Origin: Gammaproteobacteria bacterium
GTDB lineage: Bacteria > Pseudomonadota > Gammaproteobacteria > Pseudomonadales > GM7GCV1
Direction: 5' to 3'
DNA length: 8,982 nt
Assembly: GCA_030830945.1 (NCBI GenBank)
Contig: JAURLY010000115.1
Coordinates: 1-8,982, forward strand
Of the stretch, positions 5,059 through 8,982 are shown piece after piece (the first letter of the stretch is position 1; every line of letters starts with the position of its first letter). The notes beneath the pieces are model-generated. The model made no database searches. It was not told the origin of the DNA and worked only from the letters and a program-made list of their open reading frames with translations. The position numbers were made by a program, and so were the translations under genes.

Positions 5059-6458
5059 CGCGTTTTTTAAGATCGTGTTTTTTGCTAATGCCTTTGGTGT
5101 CTGGCTGCAGTAGTTATGACATAGCCGGTAGCATAAACAGTGTTAATCAGATGCCTGACGTCATATCTTCTGGTCAGGCAACCCTGGCATTAGATGCAAA
5201 AACAAAACAAAAAATGGATGACCGCGCTAATTTCTTGCTCAAATCAGAGTTAAACGAAAATGCTGCTGTCGAATTAATGCTGTCTAAAAGTTTGGATTTT
5301 CAAACCTTGCTGTTAGAAAATTGGCGCCAAGGATCGGTGTTTGTGCAAAGCGGAAATATTGCTAACCCATCCTTTTCCTTCGAACGAATGGTCAAAGGGG
5401 CTGAGACTGAATATGGGTCATTTTTATCTTTTGGGCTTTTTGAACTATTAACTTTACCTAATCGCCGAGCATCAGCAAAAATTGACGCTGAGCGGTCTAA
5501 AGTACAGTTAGCCTCTGAGATTTTGGGTGCGGTAACTGAAGTCCGTATAGCATGGCTTGACGCGGTAGCTGCTGAAGAAAAATTGACGATTGCTGAGAAA
5601 AAATTTCAAGCGATGAAAGCTGTTGCCGAATTAGCTAAACGCATGAAACAGACTGGAAATTTTAATACGTCCCAGCGGATACGTCAGCAGTTAATCTTTT
5701 CCGACGCTACAATGGCGCTAGCGAATGCAAGACAGCTTAGGTTCTCAAGCAGAGAGAGGTTAATACGCCTTCTTGGAATTGAGCAGGACCAAATTAACTT
5801 ATTGAAGCTACCAAAAGCTCTTCAAGATTTTACCGATAAACCAATGAGGTTGGACCAGTTTTCAAATGCAATTAATGCGCGTTTTGATGTTCGCATCGCT
5901 CGTCTTGAATATGAGGCAACGTTGAAGAGATTTGGCGTCGAAAACATCGGCACATACACGGATGTGGAGTATGGTCACCGGTATGACAGGATTAATGATG
6001 ATGGAGCAATATCAAACAAAAAAGGCTACGAATTAGAGGTTAAATTACCCCTTTTTGACTGGGGGAATGTTAAGCGGGAAGCACTCAGAGCAGAGCTTTT
6101 GTCAAAGCAAAAAATGTATCAATCGGCCGTGCTTAAAGCAGCCTCTGAATTGCGTGAACAATACTTTGAATTCAGAACGCTGTTCGATATTGCTTTGCAT
6201 TATCAAAACCAGGTGATCCCAATGAAAGAGACGCTAATGGAAGAGGCCAATTACGAATATAATGGGATGATAATTGGTGTGTTTGAATTATTGCAAATCG
6301 GCCGCGAACTTGCAGCCGCAGAAAGCTCTTTGGTTGATGCGAAGCAAAACGCGCTTGGTTCTGAAATAAGGATGAGAAGCTCTGCTTTAGGAAGAGCATC
6401 TAGCTCGAGTTCAAAAAAGTTAAAGGCATCAACTGCTGCTGAAGAAGGCGGTCACTAG
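5055..6458 (+). CDS. TolC/CusC-type outer-membrane factor lipoprotein
   Basis: The 467-aa product begins at ATG 5055 behind AGGAGG (5040-5045, 9 nt spacing). A lipoprotein signal ends in LVSGC, with Cys18 as the lipidation site, as in CusC-like channels. The rest has the typical outer-membrane-factor layout: two related halves (roughly residues 70-260 and 270-450), each with long amphipathic helices and shorter strand segments such as GSFLSFGLFELLTLPNRR and GYELEVKLPLFDWG. Length is normal for the family. Such proteins form the trimeric exit duct of tripartite RND efflux systems. In this window the membrane-fusion and RND pump genes that normally accompany it are absent, so it would need host partners. 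The coding sequence is visibly AT-rich relative to the polymerase gene. Confidence 0.9.
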   Translation: MTRFLRSCFLLMPLVSGCSSYDIAGSINSVNQMPDVISSGQATLALDAKTKQKMDDRANFLLKSELNENAAVELMLSKSLDFQTLLLENWRQGSVFVQSGNIANPSFSFERMVKGAETEYGSFLSFGLFELLTLPNRRASAKIDAERSKVQLASEILGAVTEVRIAWLDAVAAEEKLTIAEKKFQAMKAVAELAKRMKQTGNFNTSQRIRQQLIFSDATMALANARQLRFSSRERLIRLLGIEQDQINLLKLPKALQDFTDKPMRLDQFSNAINARFDVRIARLEYEATLKRFGVENIGTYTDVEYGHRYDRINDDGAISNKKGYELEVKLPLFDWGNVKREALRAELLSKQKMYQSAVLKAASELREQYFEFRTLFDIALHYQNQVIPMKETLMEEANYEYNGMIIGVFELLQIGRELAAAESSLVDAKQNALGSEIRMRSSALGRASSSSSKKLKASTAAEEGGH

Positions 6459-6468
6459 GAGAACAACA

Positions 6469-7878
6469 ATGAAAACTAGACGTGATTTTTTTCAAGCCTT
6501 AAGCATTGCTGGAGGGGCTGTTGCAGCCAGCGCAGTCACCAAATCTGCTTTGGCCGGTTTGCCCGAACCTGTTCTTCAGTCGTCTGCAGAGACCATGGGG
6601 CAGCTTTTTGATGAAAGTGATCAGTCATATAATCCGGTGGTTACATTGAATGGCTGGACACTACCCTGGAGAATGACAGATGGAGTAAAGGAGTTTCATT
6701 TGGTAGCGGAGCCTGTAGTCAGAGAACTTGCCCCCGGAATGGAGGCCAACCTTTGGGGTTATAACGGCCAAAGCCCGGGGCCAACAATCGAAGTGGTTGA
6801 GGGGGATAGGGTCAGAATCTTTGTTACCAATAAACTGCCTGAACATACGAGTATCCATTGGCATGGCCAGAGACTGCCAAATGGCATGGATGGTGTGGCA
6901 GGTGTTAATCAGCCGGCAATCGAACCTGGAAAGACGTTTGTTTACGAATTTGACGCCAAACGCCCAGGCACCTTTATGTATCATCCTCATGCAGATGAAA
7001 TGACGCAGATGGCTATGGGTATGATGGGGTTTTGGGTAACTCATCCACGAAAAAAGCACGAGTGGATAGAGGAAGTCGACCGGGATTATTGTATTTTGCT
7101 AAATGCTTTTGACATTGTACCTGGTGCTGCAACACCCAAGATAATGACTATGCTGGACTTCAATTTATGGGCTTGGAACAGCAGAATATTTCCAGGTATT
7201 TCGCCGCTTGTAGCCCGTAAAGGGGACAGAGTAAGGGTACGGGTTGGCAATTTAACAATGACTAACCACCCCATCCATGTGCATGGGATAGAATTTGAAG
7301 TGACGGGAACGGATGGAGGCCCAACACGCCCTGAAAGCCGGTGGCCCGAGGTGACAACTGATATTGCTGTTGGTCAAATGCGTCAACTTGAATTCATCGC
7401 AGATGAGGTGGGAGATTGGGCGATGCATTGTCATAAAAGCCATCACACAATGAATGCGATGGGCCATGACATACCAACCCTTATTGGAGTTGATCACAGA
7501 GGAATAACTGAAAAAATACAAAAACTGGTGCCAGATTACATGGTGATGGGCGAGCGAGGAATGGCTGACATGACCGAAATGACAATGCCGATACCAGAAA
7601 ACACTGTGCCAATGATGACCGGTGATGGCCCTCATGGTTCTGTGGAAATGGGTGGTATGTTTACGATTTTGAAAGTTAGAGAAGATCAGAAGCCAGGCGA
7701 TTACAGTGACCCTGGTTGGTATGAACATCCGAATGGCCTCCAAGCATATGAATATACAGGAGAATTGATAACCCCAGCTTCACAGAAAAAACTGGGCTTG
7801 AGCCTTATGCCTCAGCAATCAAAGCATGAACAAACCCTAAAATTTTCTGCGATTAAGCCTAACCGCAAGAAAACTTGA
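6469..7878 (+). CDS. Tat-exported two-domain multicopper oxidase (copper resistance type)
   Basis: The 469-aa product starts 10 nt after the previous gene, with AGGAG at 6457-6461. A Tat signal (TRRDFFQ, then a hydrophobic stretch to about residue 29) implies export of the folded enzyme to the periplasm. All four copper motifs are present: HWHG (130-133), HPH (172-174), HPIHVHG (267-273) and HCHKSHH (320-326). Type 1 copper ligands would be H267, C321, H326 and M331. Only about 93 residues separate the second and third motifs, far fewer than in three-domain CueO or CopA enzymes, so it appears to be a two-domain oxidase with its blue copper in domain 2. A methionine-rich tail (about 350-400) would bind Cu(I). 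The likely role is oxidation of toxic periplasmic Cu(I) to Cu(II). Confidence 0.92.
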   Translation: MKTRRDFFQALSIAGGAVAASAVTKSALAGLPEPVLQSSAETMGQLFDESDQSYNPVVTLNGWTLPWRMTDGVKEFHLVAEPVVRELAPGMEANLWGYNGQSPGPTIEVVEGDRVRIFVTNKLPEHTSIHWHGQRLPNGMDGVAGVNQPAIEPGKTFVYEFDAKRPGTFMYHPHADEMTQMAMGMMGFWVTHPRKKHEWIEEVDRDYCILLNAFDIVPGAATPKIMTMLDFNLWAWNSRIFPGISPLVARKGDRVRVRVGNLTMTNHPIHVHGIEFEVTGTDGGPTRPESRWPEVTTDIAVGQMRQLEFIADEVGDWAMHCHKSHHTMNAMGHDIPTLIGVDHRGITEKIQKLVPDYMVMGERGMADMTEMTMPIPENTVPMMTGDGPHGSVEMGGMFTILKVREDQKPGDYSDPGWYEHPNGLQAYEYTGELITPASQKKLGLSLMPQQSKHEQTLKFSAIKPNRKKT

Positions 7879-7905
7879 AGAATATAAAACTTAATGGAGT
7901 TCAAA

Positions 7906-8754
7906 ATGAAACATAAAATACCTGCGTTAGCTTTAGCTACCCTAGTCTTTCTGTCGAACGCACCTGTCTTGGCGAGCGGAAGTGGAGGGCACTCCCATGA
8001 AAACTCTCAATCTACCTCCTCTAATGAAACTGAGAAAGCGTTGCTCTCTGGTGTAGGCGAGGTCAAGCGGATTAACCAAAAGCGCGGAAAAGTAACATTG
8101 AAGCATGGCCCAATAGGTTCAGAAATGCCTGGCATGACAATGGAATTTTCCGTCTCAGATCCTGAATTGCTTCAAGGCTTTTCAAAAGGCCAAAAGGTTT
8201 CGTTTAAAATTACCAAAGATATGGTAATTACCGAAATAAAATTAGCCGGCAGTGCTGAGTCTCTGACGAGTAAAGCCCAAGATGGTCACAGCGACCATAG
8301 TCATGATAATAAGGCTGAAATAGGCTCACCCGGGGAAGCGTCTAACGTTTCGCGCACGATTAAAATTACTATGTTTGATAGTTATTATGAGCCTAAAAAT
8401 TTAAAGATCCAAGAAGGGGAGACAATACGATTTATAGTTAGCAATAAAGGCGAACTAGTTCATGAATTTAACATTTCCACAGAGGCAATGCATAAAGCTC
8501 ACGCTCCTGAAATGATGATGATGGTGGACTATGGTGTTTTAGAAGCCGACAGAATCAACTGGGAAGCGGCAAAAAAAATGCAAGCTTCAATGGGGCATGG
8601 AATGCACGAAGAGCCGAACAGTGCTCTGCTTGAGCCGGGAAAAACGAGAGAATTAATTTGGAAATTTCCAGCCCACGTTGATCTGCAATATGCCTGTAAT
8701 GTGCCAGGCCATTATGAAGCAGGTATGGTTGGTCCTGTAAAGCTGATCCATTAA
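7906..8754 (+). CDS. Periplasmic CusF-cupredoxin fusion protein
   Basis: The ATG at 7906 is preferred over the in-frame ATG at 7894 because GGAG at 7896-7899 stands 6 nt upstream of it and the resulting Sec signal is typical (cleavage near VLA-S, residue 23). The 282-aa product has a His-rich linker; a CusF-like domain (about 46-113) with H67, M77 and M79 as Cu/Ag ligands and M74 where CusF has Trp44; a second His-rich linker (HSDHSH, 128-133); and a cupredoxin domain (about 150-282) with type 1 copper ligands H186, C264, H269 and M274. A MMMM run near 205 and GHGMH add soft-metal ligands. It probably buffers periplasmic copper or silver and passes it to the oxidase or to an efflux pump. It is the last gene of the operon, 27 nt after the oxidase gene. 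Confidence 0.9.
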   Translation: MKHKIPALALATLVFLSNAPVLASGSGGHSHENSQSTSSNETEKALLSGVGEVKRINQKRGKVTLKHGPIGSEMPGMTMEFSVSDPELLQGFSKGQKVSFKITKDMVITEIKLAGSAESLTSKAQDGHSDHSHDNKAEIGSPGEASNVSRTIKITMFDSYYEPKNLKIQEGETIRFIVSNKGELVHEFNISTEAMHKAHAPEMMMMVDYGVLEADRINWEAAKKMQASMGHGMHEEPNSALLEPGKTRELIWKFPAHVDLQYACNVPGHYEAGMVGPVKLIH

Positions 8755-8772
8755 AATGATCAGCTTTACAAT

Positions 8773-8822
8773 GACAAGCCTGCTGAGAAACTCTAAAACT
8801 AGCGGGCTTGTCTTGTTTTTTT
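8773..8822 (+). terminator. Intrinsic terminator of the copper operon
   Basis: GACAAGCCTGCT (8773-8784) pairs with AGCGGGCTTGTC (8801-8812) in a 12-bp stem with one G-T wobble, a 16-nt loop and a following T-rich run TCTTG plus seven Ts. It lies 18 bp after the last stop codon and 20 bp inside the right terminal repeat, so transcription is kept from running into the terminus. Confidence 0.9.
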
Positions 8823-8841
8823 GGTCAAAAGTCTGGTTGTA

Positions 8842-8982
8842 TCCGCCAACCAATCAAGTAAACCGCAGGTCCGAGACGCAAGCCCCTTCGTCCTGCGGCC
8901 CCACCCCTTCAATAAAGTCCAAAGCTGACAGAGAAACGTCCACAGTAACCCTGGTCCGAGGTCCGAGGTCCGAGTTTCGCGT
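8842..8982. repeat. Right terminal inverted repeat, 141 bp
   Basis: Exact reverse complement of 1-141 with no mismatch. It includes the mirrored hairpin (8863-8898) and mirrored GGACC heptads (GGTCC on this strand, 8951-8972). Perfect identity of the two ends implies copying of one from the other, recent duplication, or collapse of both copies to one consensus during assembly. Confidence 0.97.

Noticed and set aside
7252..7743. 163-codon minus-strand frame opposite the oxidase gene
   Set aside because: Its many His, Met and Ile codons are the complement of the Met/His-rich oxidase; no start signal is visible.
1..8982. Circular plasmid or phage genome
   Set aside because: The ends are inverted, not direct, repeats, so the sequence does not close on itself by simple overlap.

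Overview
The 8,982-bp window is bounded by two perfect 141-bp inverted repeats (1-141 and 8842-8982) that run to the first and last base. It therefore looks like a whole mobile or extrachromosomal unit: a small linear replicon or a long-TIR transposon-like element. No transposase, integrase, rRNA or tRNA is visible. An important caution is that 141 nt is also the largest default k-mer of the assembler MEGAHIT. The true repeats may therefore be longer than shown, or the window may be the unique middle of an inverted-repeat-flanked segment.

The left half (about 142-4054) is a replication-type backbone of moderate GC. In order it holds: a promoter with two CCCA/TGGG dyads; an unrecognised 196-aa protein; a 191-aa conserved companion protein; a family A DNA polymerase with a 3'-5' exonuclease domain, split by one in-frame TGA; a small winged-helix-like protein; and, on the minus strand, an HGGxSTG protein with a Cys3His cluster. 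From memory, the companion, polymerase and winged-helix genes recur together in proteobacterial, mostly alphaproteobacterial, genomes. An intergenic region at 4055-4382 carries an extended -10 promoter for the minus-strand gene and a 7-bp-period GATCC/GGACC array. That array shares an exact 12-mer with the terminal repeats.

The right half (4383-8754) is a co-directional cargo operon of lower GC (sample lines: 24/60 G+C at 5221-5280 against 31/60 at 2041-2100). It encodes two small secreted proteins, a lipoprotein outer-membrane factor of the TolC/CusC type, a Tat-exported two-domain multicopper oxidase with a Met-rich tail, and a periplasmic CusF-cupredoxin fusion. It ends in a strong intrinsic terminator just inside the right repeat. 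Together these look like a periplasmic copper (possibly silver) handling set: oxidation of Cu(I), periplasmic binding, and an outer-membrane exit channel. No RND pump, membrane-fusion protein, P-type ATPase or regulator is present, so the exit channel would have to use host pump components.

The host is most likely a Gram-negative proteobacterium, because the cargo has an outer-membrane factor, a lipobox, a Tat signal and periplasmic proteins. The base-composition difference suggests the backbone and cargo have separate origins. The most interesting aspect is the combination of inverted termini, a self-encoded family A polymerase and metal-resistance cargo; familiar self-replicating TIR elements use family B polymerases.
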